The notes beneath the pieces are model-generated. The model was not told where the DNA came from, did no database searches, and saw only the letters and a program-made list of their open reading frames with translations. This document shows positions 53,332 to 61,719 of a stretch of DNA of 64,000 bases, piece by piece (the stretch's first letter is position 1; every line of letters begins with the position of its first letter). A program made the translations under genes and the position numbers. This DNA comes from RGIG4140 sp045638265 (GTDB taxonomy: Bacteria; Pseudomonadota; Alphaproteobacteria; CAAHEQ01; UBA3637), in assembly GCA_045638265.1 (NCBI GenBank), contig JAZUBA010000027.1, forward strand, positions 20,099 to 84,098, read 5' to 3'.

Positions 53332-54849
53332 TTAAGCATCTCGTTCTTTTTGTTTTTTTGTGACTTTATTATCCAAAGAAATATTTGTTTGAATTTTCAT
53401 TAATATTTGTTGATGGGATAAATTGTTTTGTGAAATTTGTGCAACAAGTAACTTTGCATAATCAAAAATATTTTTTTGTTCTGGTGAAATATTTTTATCA
53501 CCCCTTGTCATGCCTGTAAATTTTTGAGCTGTTTTAAAAATCAAACGATAACGTTCTATATTTGTCAATATTGTTTCATTTTCAAGTGTTGCATAAAGGA
53601 CGGTATTAAAAGTAGGAATAGAAAAATCTTGTAATGAAGATTGCAACAAACGAATAATTTTTTCTTGTTTTTTTTGTTGGGCATAGTCTAATGCCGATAA
53701 CCCGTGTTTATCAATTAATCTGGGATTAGCTCCTGCATCTAATAAAATTTGAACCATTTGAAGATTACTTTTTCTAACAGCATTTATAAGTGCTGTTCTG
53801 CCATTATTGTCAATTTCATCATTTATATTATGACCATGAGATACCAACAGTTTAAATGATGTCATCTCTTGATTTTGAATGGCGTAATAAATAGCAGTAT
53901 GTCCTTTATTGTTTTTAATATTACAATCAGCACCAGATAATATCAATGTTGATACAAAATAGTCATTATTTTGACAAACAGCATTAATTAAAGCAGTATT
54001 TCCATTATTTTTAGTTTGTACATTAAGAGGAGCACCTAATTGTATCAATTTTTTTAAATTTTTGACATCATTATAATCAAGAGCATAATGTAAAACACTT
54101 TTTCCGGTAGAATTTTGAAGTGTGAGATCTGGTTTTTCATTTAATAACAAATTTATATGATTGGAGAACTGATTTTCAATTGCAAGCATTAAAGCTGTTT
54201 CACCCTGATTATTTTGGTGATTAACATTTGCTCTCAATTCTAATAATTTTTCTAAACAACTACTATGATTTTTGTTATTGATAACATAAATAAGGGCTGT
54301 ATTATTATGTGCAGATACGGCATTAATATCAGCACCTAACTTTAGTAATTGTTTTGTACATTCTTCATTTTTTTCAATAATTGATCCTAAAAGTGGTGAA
54401 CCATACTCACAAAATAGATTAACATCAGCACCATTATGAACAAGTTTATCAATTATGCGTTCTCTCATTTTGGAATCTAACCAAATAGCTGTTATTACCT
54501 GAAATAAAGGGGTATAGGAAGAAAAACGACAACGTTCGTTTGGATTGACACCATTTGCTAATAAAAAATCTATAGCTTCTTCATTTCCTTCGGAAATAGC
54601 TTTAATTAATAATGATTTTCTGTGAGGACTATTGTTAATTACAGGTACATCAAATTCTGCCAAAAGATGCATCATTGCATTATCGTTATTTTCAATGGCA
54701 TTGAAATAAAGAAGATGTGGAGAGTTAAAACGGATACCTTTTTGCAATAATTTTTTAACTTTTTTATGGTTTTCAAGACAAACAGCAACATTTAGTTGCT
54801 GTTGCATTTCCTCTATGGTTGGTTTTTTAAATAAATCCAAAAAAAACAT
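53332..54849 (-). CDS. Ankyrin-repeat protein
   Basis: The 505-residue product has about eleven ankyrin repeats of some 33 residues (about 30-405). The pattern is G-x-T-A-L-x-x-A-x-x-x-x-x, with G-A-D-x-N between repeats. A non-repeat helical C-terminal region (about 410-505) ends in a basic, charged tail. No signal peptide or TM segment. Ankyrin proteins bind partner proteins. In host-associated Alphaproteobacteria some are exported effectors, but no export signal is evident. It has its own transcript, convergent with thrS. Confidence 0.88.
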   Translation of the reverse strand: MFFLDLFKKPTIEEMQQQLNVAVCLENHKKVKKLLQKGIRFNSPHLLYFNAIENNDNAMMHLLAEFDVPVINNSPHRKSLLIKAISEGNEEAIDFLLANGVNPNERCRFSSYTPLFQVITAIWLDSKMRERIIDKLVHNGADVNLFCEYGSPLLGSIIEKNEECTKQLLKLGADINAVSAHNNTALIYVINNKNHSSCLEKLLELRANVNHQNNQGETALMLAIENQFSNHINLLLNEKPDLTLQNSTGKSVLHYALDYNDVKNLKKLIQLGAPLNVQTKNNGNTALINAVCQNNDYFVSTLILSGADCNIKNNKGHTAIYYAIQNQEMTSFKLLVSHGHNINDEIDNNGRTALINAVRKSNLQMVQILLDAGANPRLIDKHGLSALDYAQQKKQEKIIRLLQSSLQDFSIPTFNTVLYATLENETILTNIERYRLIFKTAQKFTGMTRGDKNISPEQKNIFDYAKLLVAQISQNNLSHQQILMKIQTNISLDNKVTKKQKERDA

Positions 54850-54943
54850 AAAAGCAACCCTTCTGCATATTATTAAATAGTAATTAATAATATATTAAAA
54901 ATGACATTATGTCAATTTTTTTTCAAAAGAGTTGCCCGATATT

Positions 54944-55423
54944 TTAATATGCTTTGTAATAAACATTTGAATTAATTCTTGAACGAATTTTTGTTGTTCC
55001 GTCAATGCGATTCAATAAGACATTATCACCTGGTCTCAAATTAAGTTCATTTGTTTGAACAACAGAGATAAGTTGTCCGTTGCTTTTTTCAATAATAAAT
55101 TCATATGCTGTATCTTTTGTAATAGCTTTCTCTGTAGCACTACCAACCATACCACCAACAACAGCACCGGCAACACCACCAATAATATTAATAGCTGTAT
55201 TACCACCAATCATTGATCCAGCAGCAGCCCCCATACCTGCACCGGCTAATGTGCCAACACTGTTTTTTCCGGCAATTTGAACCGGTGTCATTTCTAAAAT
55301 ACGACCTTTTTCAACAACGCCCTGTGCACCAACTTGATAATTTTGATAAGTTGTATTTGTATTTCCAATACCACAGGCTGTTAATAAACAAGCAGTTAAA
55401 ACAGTAAAAAATATTTTTTTCAT
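54944..55423 (-). CDS. SlyB-like glycine-zipper outer-membrane lipoprotein
   Basis: The 159-residue product has a lipobox L-T-A-C (Cys17) and a glycine-zipper double-membrane helix pair (about 58-95, rich in G-A-G-M-G-A-A-A-G). A C-terminal SH3-like segment with L-R-P-G-D-N-V follows. This matches the SlyB/Pcp family, which stabilises the outer membrane under stress. An AAAGGAAA site precedes the ATG. Confidence 0.85.
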   Translation of the reverse strand: MKKIFFTVLTACLLTACGIGNTNTTYQNYQVGAQGVVEKGRILEMTPVQIAGKNSVGTLAGAGMGAAAGSMIGGNTAINIIGGVAGAVVGGMVGSATEKAITKDTAYEFIIEKSNGQLISVVQTNELNLRPGDNVLLNRIDGTTKIRSRINSNVYYKAY

Positions 55424-55493
55424 TGCATTTCCTTTCTAAAAACGTTATTCTCTCTGAAAAAATAATAATATTAAAAAAAGGGAATGTCAAACA

Positions 55494-56093
55494 ATGATTA
55501 ATTTATGGAATAAAATAATGAAAGCACTATACGATTGGTGTATGCGTATCGTTTCGGGAAAATATGCTTTACCTGCATTATGTGCTGTTTCTTTTGTAGA
55601 AAGTTCTTTTTTTCCAATACCGCCTGATTTGTTTTTAATACCGCTTATTTTAGCAAACAGAACAAAAGCTTTTCGGATTGCATTTTGGACAACGGTATTC
55701 AGCGTATTAGGTGGTTTGTTCGGATATGCCATTGGATACTATTTATACAATTCTATTGGTGTTGCTATTTTAGATTTCTTTAATTATAGAGAAAAATTTG
55801 AGGAATTCAGACATATGTATAACGATTGGGGTGCTTGGATTGTTTTTGGGGCTGGGATTACACCTTTTCCTTATAAAATTATCACAATTGCCAGTGGGAC
55901 AACACATTTAAATTTAATTGTCTTTATTATTGCCTCTATTATAGCAAGAGGTTTGCGCTTTTTCTTGATTGCAGGTCTATTGTGGAAATACGGTGAACCA
56001 ATGAAAACATACATTGAAAAGAATTTAGGATGGTTATCCATTGTCTTTTTTGTATTACTCGTTGGAGGGTTTTTCTTAATTAAATTCTTGTAG
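55494..56093 (+). CDS. DedA-family (YqaA-like) membrane protein
   Basis: The 199-residue product has a DedA/SNARE-associated domain: E-S-S-F-F-P-I-P-P-D near residue 38, then several TM segments with a G-x-x-x-G-Y-x-I-G-Y pattern. A F-G-A-G-I-T-P-F-P-Y-K segment, conserved as a re-entrant loop, follows. The family takes part in recycling lipid carriers. I kept ATG 55494, preceded by AAGGGA; ATG 55518 is also possible. Confidence 0.85.
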   Translation: MINLWNKIMKALYDWCMRIVSGKYALPALCAVSFVESSFFPIPPDLFLIPLILANRTKAFRIAFWTTVFSVLGGLFGYAIGYYLYNSIGVAILDFFNYREKFEEFRHMYNDWGAWIVFGAGITPFPYKIITIASGTTHLNLIVFIIASIIARGLRFFLIAGLLWKYGEPMKTYIEKNLGWLSIVFFVLLVGGFFLIKFL

Positions 56094-56106
56094 AAAAGTA
56101 AAAAAA

Positions 56107-56131
56107 CATCCACGTTTCAGTGGATATTTTT
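56107..56131. terminator. Terminator between convergent genes
   Basis: ATCCAC (56107-56112) and GTGGAT (56119-56124), six-base loop, followed by a T-run; an A-run lies on the other side. Confidence 0.65.
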
Positions 56132-56134
56132 TTA

Positions 56135-56389
56135 TTATGAAATTTCTGTATAATCAACATCAATAATCTTTTCTTCCGGTTTTACAGAACGACGTGTTCT
56201 GTTGGTATAAAACCGAAAAGGTTGTCTGTTTGTTTGAATGGTAATACGTTTACCAGTTAATTGTGTATATAAATAAAAACCCAAACCAATCAACAAAATC
56301 GGTAAAAATAAATATTTAAAGAAAAAAACAGCAATACTGACAAAACAGATAATACAAAGAACAGTTAAAATAATTTGAACAACAGGCAT
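56135..56389 (-). CDS. Small membrane protein downstream of mutS
   Basis: The 84-residue product has two adjacent hydrophobic segments (about 4-22 and 24-44) and a basic, then acidic tail. I recognise no family. Its ATG follows the mutS stop directly (TAAATG), and the GAGGAA at the end of mutS serves as ribosome site, so it is coupled to mutS. Confidence 0.65.
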   Translation of the reverse strand: MPVVQIILTVLCIICFVSIAVFFFKYLFLPILLIGLGFYLYTQLTGKRITIQTNRQPFRFYTNRTRRSVKPEEKIIDVDYTEIS

Positions 56390-59011
56390 TTATTCCTCCG
56401 CCATGGTTTTTAAACGATACAATACATCCAAAGCTTCTCTTGGCGACAGAGCATCAACATCAAGAGATTTCAAATGCGATATTGCCGGAGATTCCTTTTG
56501 TATAGATGTAGTTTGTGCCAAATGAGAAAACAAGGGTAAATCATCAAATAATGGCTCTTGATTTTGTCTTTTTTCTTCTAACTGATTTAAAATTTGTTCA
56601 GAACGAATTAAAACAGATGACGGCAATCCTGCTAATTTTGCAACATGAATACCATAAGAACGATCAATAGCACCCGAATCAATTTCATGCATAAAGACAA
56701 TATCTCCTTGCCATTCTCGGACACGTAACGTATGCAATGAAATGCGATTTAAACGATTAACCAACGCCGTTAATTCATGATAATGGGTTGCAAACAAGCC
56801 TCGACATTTATTAACATCATGTAAATGCTCCACAACAGCCCAAGCAATAGACAACCCGTCATAAGTTGCTGTTCCACGACCAACTTCATCTAAAATAACA
56901 AAAGACCGTTCAGTTGCTTTATTTAAAATAGTAGATACTTCTACCATTTCAACCATAAATGTAGAATGTCCACGAGCCAAATCATCACTGGCTCCAACAC
57001 GAGAAAACAATTTATCAACAATGCCGATTTTAGCATATTCAGCAGGAACATAACAACCGGCTTGTGCCAACACAACAATTAAAGCATTTTGGCGCAAAAA
57101 TGTACTTTTACCAGCCATATTTGGACCAGTCAAAATCCACAAACGTTCTTTCTCTTCTCCAATATAACAATTATTAGGAATAAAAGCTTTGTTTTTCATT
57201 TTTAAAGCATCTTCGACAACCGGATGACGTCCCATTTTCACATCATATTCAACCGTATCAGTCAAAGTCGGACGAACCCAATGATTTAATGAAGCATAAT
57301 CTGCCAAAGCTGTAGCTATATCTATACGAGCAAGAGCAGCACACGTTGTATAAATAGATTCACTCTGAGCAAGTAATTTTTGACGTAATTGTTCAAACAA
57401 TTCTATTTCAAGAGCTATACACTTTTCGGTAGAATTAAGAACTTTTTGCTCAAAATCTGCTAATTCTGCTGTTGTAAAGCGAACATTGTTCGTTAATGTT
57501 TGACGATGAATAAAGCCTAATTCTTTATTAATTAATAATGGTTCGGCTTGTCTTGCAGGTACTTCTACAAAATAACCAGCAACACTATTAAAAGTAACTT
57601 TGAGACCTGTTATTTTTGTTTTTTGAATATAAACACCTTGTAGTTGCATCGCTTTGTTTTGAGCGATAGTACGAGCTGAGCGTAATTCATCTAGTTGTGC
57701 ATTATATTTAGGTAAAATAAATTTACCGTCTCGGGCTAGGGTTGGTGTTTTTTCAGCTACGATAGCAGAAAAAATTTCTGCTACAAGCTCTGAATGGTCT
57801 CCTAATAATTGCAAATCAGATTGCAAGGAAGTCGGAATAATACCTGTATTGATTTGATTTCGTAACATTGGAATACATTTAAGTCCGTTTGCAATAGAAA
57901 CCATATCACGAGGACCACCTCGTCCGACAGATAAACGTGAAACAGCTCGTTCAATATCGGGAATGCCTTTTAAAATAGAACGAATACGTTCACAAGTTGT
58001 CGTATTTTGAATAAAATAATCAATCTTATCTAACCGAGCATTAATAGAATCAATATCGAGTAACGGTGTGTTGAGTTGAGAAGCTAATGCACGAGCACCA
58101 AATCCCGTTACCGTTCTGTCAATGGTATCCAACAAAGAGGTTGATTTAGAATCCGGATTAAGAGTTGTTGTTAATTCCAAACTGCGTCTGGTTGTCGAAT
58201 CAATCTCCATATATGTATTGTCTTCTATTTTGTGAGGTTTTAACAAACAAGGACATTCTCCTTTTTGTGTTTGTAATAAATAATTGATTAAAACACCACA
58301 AGCAACCGTTTCCGCTTTACTTAAATGCTTAAAGGTACAATCAGATACGTTAAAGAACGTACATAATTCAGACTTATTGGTTTTATAATCAAATTCAGAA
58401 AAAGAAAGTGTTTCAATTTTTTCCGAACGAGATTTAAATAAATACGGGTGTACTGTCATAAAATTATCGGCAACAATTATTTCGGCAGGTTTGATGCGAT
58501 CTAAAAGAGTATTAAACGATTCATCTGTTGCGGTTTGTGTAAAAAATTCACCTGTAGACATATCCGCCCAAGCAAAACCATATTCGGCCCCACTGGCAAC
58601 AATAACGGTTAAAAAGTTGTTTTGACGACTGTTTAAAAGAGCATCCTCCGTTAATGTACCAGATGTAACAATACGAATCACATCACGTTTCACAATAGCA
58701 GTACTACCTCTCTTTTTGGCTTCTTCGGGCTTTTCCATTTGTTCACAAATAGCAACTTTATAACCATTTCTAATCAAACGAACCAAATAATTTTCGTATG
58801 CATGAAACGGAACACCACACATTGGAACTTCTTTTCCGTCATAAAAACCTCGATAAGTTAAAACCAAACCAAGCGTATGCGCCGCTTTACGGGCATCTTC
58901 AAAAAACAATTCATAGAAATCACCTAAACGGAAAAACAAAAGACAATCCGGATATTTTTCTTTAATTTCAAAATATTGTTGCATCATTGGGGTTGGTTTT
59001 TTATTACTCAT
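56390..59011 (-). CDS. mutS: DNA mismatch repair protein MutS
   Basis: The 873-residue ATPase recognises mismatches. The mismatch-binding G-D-F-Y-E-L-F lies near the N-terminus, the core lever and clamp domains in the middle, and the ATPase at the end. The ATPase shows Walker A T-G-P-N-M-A-G-K-S-T-F (about residues 620-630), D-E-V-G-R-G-T and T-H-Y-H-E-L. I chose ATG 59011 (AAGGAA upstream); an upstream start at 59050 would add 13 basic residues over the divergent promoter. The start lies only 42 bases from the divergent phoR-like gene. Confidence 0.95.
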   Translation of the reverse strand: MSNKKPTPMMQQYFEIKEKYPDCLLFFRLGDFYELFFEDARKAAHTLGLVLTYRGFYDGKEVPMCGVPFHAYENYLVRLIRNGYKVAICEQMEKPEEAKKRGSTAIVKRDVIRIVTSGTLTEDALLNSRQNNFLTVIVASGAEYGFAWADMSTGEFFTQTATDESFNTLLDRIKPAEIIVADNFMTVHPYLFKSRSEKIETLSFSEFDYKTNKSELCTFFNVSDCTFKHLSKAETVACGVLINYLLQTQKGECPCLLKPHKIEDNTYMEIDSTTRRSLELTTTLNPDSKSTSLLDTIDRTVTGFGARALASQLNTPLLDIDSINARLDKIDYFIQNTTTCERIRSILKGIPDIERAVSRLSVGRGGPRDMVSIANGLKCIPMLRNQINTGIIPTSLQSDLQLLGDHSELVAEIFSAIVAEKTPTLARDGKFILPKYNAQLDELRSARTIAQNKAMQLQGVYIQKTKITGLKVTFNSVAGYFVEVPARQAEPLLINKELGFIHRQTLTNNVRFTTAELADFEQKVLNSTEKCIALEIELFEQLRQKLLAQSESIYTTCAALARIDIATALADYASLNHWVRPTLTDTVEYDVKMGRHPVVEDALKMKNKAFIPNNCYIGEEKERLWILTGPNMAGKSTFLRQNALIVVLAQAGCYVPAEYAKIGIVDKLFSRVGASDDLARGHSTFMVEMVEVSTILNKATERSFVILDEVGRGTATYDGLSIAWAVVEHLHDVNKCRGLFATHYHELTALVNRLNRISLHTLRVREWQGDIVFMHEIDSGAIDRSYGIHVAKLAGLPSSVLIRSEQILNQLEEKRQNQEPLFDDLPLFSHLAQTTSIQKESPAISHLKSLDVDALSPREALDVLYRLKTMAEE

Positions 59012-59041
59012 TTTTTTATTCCTTTTTTCTTTTTTTTGTAG

Positions 59042-59047
59042 TATACT
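59042..59047 (+). promoter_or_regulatory. -10 box TATACT suggesting a leaderless transcript
   Basis: TATACT lies six bases before ATG 59054. Transcription would start at or next to the ATG, and no Shine-Dalgarno sequence is present. No good -35 box is seen. Confidence 0.4.
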
Positions 59048-59053
59048 CAATTT

Positions 59054-60454
59054 ATGTCAAAAAATAAAGCACAAAAAACATTCTTTCGCATAATTCGTTT
59101 TTCTGCCCGAACAATGGTGTTAAATATTCCCATTTTGCTGGTATTAGGAATTATGTTACTTCTTGGACGGATTAACTGGTCTGTTGCGTTAGCTATTTTC
59201 GGTGGCGTTTTTATCATTACGTCCTTGGTTATTTTATTTGTCTTTCATGAGCTTGAAAAATTTATTACTTATTTACGTTCTTTAGCACAAGGCGTGGAAA
59301 TTGAAGCTCCCCGTTTTCACAAAGGCATTTTTGGTTCTTTTCGATTAGCTGATGCATTTTTATCTGTTAAAAATTTGTGGTCTAATCAAACCTTATCAGA
59401 TGCCAGTATTTTAGAAAATTTGCCCGATCCGCTTTTAATGATAAATGATGAGGGAAAAATTGTTTTTGCAAATATTATGGCACACAATTTTTTGGGAGAT
59501 GATTTATTTTATAAACCAATTGAACAGTTAATTTGTGATGAAAACTTTATTCAGACATTAAATAAAGTTATTCGGAAACAATCTCAAAAAGAATGGGTTG
59601 AATGGCGTTATGAAGATTCTCAACCTTATGTCTTTCAGGTTCGCATTGAACAATTACCGGCACCAGCCAAAAATAAAGCAACCAGTGTATTGGTTATGCA
59701 TGATATTACACAATTAAAACTTTTTAAAGAACAACAGTCCGATTTTTTCGCCAATGCCAGTCATGAATTAAAAACACCTTTAACAATTATATCCGGTTGC
59801 ATAGAAACAATGCAAGGACCGGCAAAAGACGATGAGGTTGCACGGGAAAAATTTTTAAATTTAATTGCTGAACAAACAAACAGAATGACTCAATTAGTTC
59901 AAGATTTACTTTCTCTTTCAAAAGCAAAAATGACACAGCAAGCATCTTTATCTGATGTTATATTGTTACCTGAATTGTTGAAAAGCGTTATTGAAAGTTT
60001 AACAGTCAAAGCACAAAGCAACCAACAAAAATTAACCTTAAAACTTATACATGATATTCCTCGTTTAAAGGGAAATCAAACACTTTTATTGCAAGTTTTT
60101 CAAAATTTAATTGATAATGCCGTTAAATACGGAAATCACAATTCAGAAATTACAATCAGTGTTAAATTATGTAATGGTTTTCCTAAAAAATCAGATAAAT
60201 ATTTTACGGATATGCGACAAGTTGTATTGGTTACAGTACATAATATAGGTAACCCGATTTCGCCAAAAAATATTAATCGATTGTTTGAACGTTTTTATCG
60301 AGTCGATTCATTACGGACAAAAACAGTTGAAGGAACAGGTTTGGGTTTAGGTATTGCACAACAAATTGTGCATGACCATGATGGATTGATAGATGTTAAA
60401 AGTTCTGCCGAAAAAGGAACGTCTTTTATGGTATATTTACCTATTGACTTATAA
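59054..60454 (+). CDS. phoR: PhoR-type membrane sensor histidine kinase
   Basis: The 466-residue kinase has two TM segments (about 20-38 and 44-63) and a PAS domain (about 115-220). A HisKA domain follows with His237 in N-A-S-H-E-L-K-T-P-L, then a HATPase with N-box N-L-I-D-N-A-V-K-Y and G-T-G-L-G-L-G-I-A. The order and spacing match PhoR, the phosphate-sensing kinase, but no phoB, pst or phoU gene is in the window, so the symbol is by similarity. It is divergent from mutS. Confidence 0.8.
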   Translation: MSKNKAQKTFFRIIRFSARTMVLNIPILLVLGIMLLLGRINWSVALAIFGGVFIITSLVILFVFHELEKFITYLRSLAQGVEIEAPRFHKGIFGSFRLADAFLSVKNLWSNQTLSDASILENLPDPLLMINDEGKIVFANIMAHNFLGDDLFYKPIEQLICDENFIQTLNKVIRKQSQKEWVEWRYEDSQPYVFQVRIEQLPAPAKNKATSVLVMHDITQLKLFKEQQSDFFANASHELKTPLTIISGCIETMQGPAKDDEVAREKFLNLIAEQTNRMTQLVQDLLSLSKAKMTQQASLSDVILLPELLKSVIESLTVKAQSNQQKLTLKLIHDIPRLKGNQTLLLQVFQNLIDNAVKYGNHNSEITISVKLCNGFPKKSDKYFTDMRQVVLVTVHNIGNPISPKNINRLFERFYRVDSLRTKTVEGTGLGLGIAQQIVHDHDGLIDVKSSAEKGTSFMVYLPIDL

Positions 60455-60498
60455 TTATTTTATATTTTATGTTATATAAAAAATACAGGAGAGCATAA

Positions 60499-61620
60499 AT
60501 GAATTTTATGATTGCATTTACGGTATCTTTAATGGGATGTTGTGTAACCATACCGTTATATTTCAGATATGGATATCATTCTAACCACAACATGTTATAT
60601 TTTATCATTAGTTTAATTGTTGCAGGTATGCCTGTTTTTGCCGTTCCTGATAATATTGCTTTCTTGGGGCGCCATTATTTACTTGTTCAACGTATTTGTT
60701 ATTTTATTTTTATAACTGCCGTTATTTTATTTGGTTTAACTTTTGTACGAGATTTTATTTGGATAATTTCTTCTATTCTATCAAAAAATGTACCATCTCC
60801 ATTAGATACAAAATATTTACACATTGTCAATATACTGACACTTTGTTTAGCATTTGTTTGTTCCGTTTGGGCGTTGATTGAGGGAAATAGAGTGCCGGCA
60901 ATCAAGGAACAAATTATTTATAGCGAGAAAATAAAAGAACCAAAAAAAATTGTTTTGCTAACTGATTTACATTTATCAAGAGTTGTCCAAAATGACAAAA
61001 TTCAAAACATTGTGGAACGTGTAAATGCACAAAATGCAGATGCTATATTATTAGTGGGAGATATTATTGATGATGAAGCGAAATATACAAAACCATTATT
61101 AAATATATTAAAAGATTTAAAAGCAAAAAACGGTATTTTTTATGTGAGTGGCAATCATGAATTTTATATCGGATATAATGATAGTATGAAACTAATTCAT
61201 CAAAATAATTTTATTCCGTTAGAAAACAACGGTGTTGAAATTGATTCATTTTATATTGGCGGTGTTCCCGACATTCCTTCTTCCAAACGATTTAAAAAAT
61301 CAGTTGATTTAGAAAAAACGTTTCAAAATGCATCTCAAAATATTTATCGCATTTTAATGGCACACACACCTGTTAAATTCTCTCAAAAACCCAACATTGA
61401 TTTAATCGTATCCGGACATACCCACGGGGGGCAAATTTTTCCGTTTCATTTATTTAGTTGGGCTTATAATAAAGGATATTTAGCTGGTTTATATCAAATG
61501 GATAAAAACACCAAAATTTATGTCTCTCGTGGAACAGGACAATGGGGACCACAAATGCGTTTTTTGGCACCAGCAGAAATTACGATTTTAAGGTTTTTAC
61601 CGATAGATGCATCCGATTAA
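60499..61620 (+). CDS. Metallophosphoesterase with N-terminal membrane domain (YkuE-like)
   Basis: The 373-residue product has four TM segments in the first 140 residues. A calcineurin-like domain follows with T-D-L-H near 155, G-D-I-I-D-D, G-N-H-E-F and S-G-H-T-H-G-G-Q-I. It is a paralogue of the single-anchor protein at 24423-25217. An AGGAG site precedes the ATG. A terminator follows. Confidence 0.85.
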   Translation: MNFMIAFTVSLMGCCVTIPLYFRYGYHSNHNMLYFIISLIVAGMPVFAVPDNIAFLGRHYLLVQRICYFIFITAVILFGLTFVRDFIWIISSILSKNVPSPLDTKYLHIVNILTLCLAFVCSVWALIEGNRVPAIKEQIIYSEKIKEPKKIVLLTDLHLSRVVQNDKIQNIVERVNAQNADAILLVGDIIDDEAKYTKPLLNILKDLKAKNGIFYVSGNHEFYIGYNDSMKLIHQNNFIPLENNGVEIDSFYIGGVPDIPSSKRFKKSVDLEKTFQNASQNIYRILMAHTPVKFSQKPNIDLIVSGHTHGGQIFPFHLFSWAYNKGYLAGLYQMDKNTKIYVSRGTGQWGPQMRFLAPAEITILRFLPIDASD

Positions 61621-61669
61621 TTATTAAAATTAAAATAAATACATTAATACGTGATTTTCAAATTCATAA

Positions 61670-61699
61670 AAAATCGGCTGACAAGTGTCAACCGATTTT
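61670..61699. terminator. Terminator between convergent genes
   Basis: AAAATCGG/CCGATTTT outer stem and TGACA/TGTCA inner stem (61670-61699) with one internal mismatch and an AG loop, then T-run; usable in both directions. Confidence 0.75.
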
Positions 61700-61719
61700 T
61701 TATGATGTAGACTATGTCA

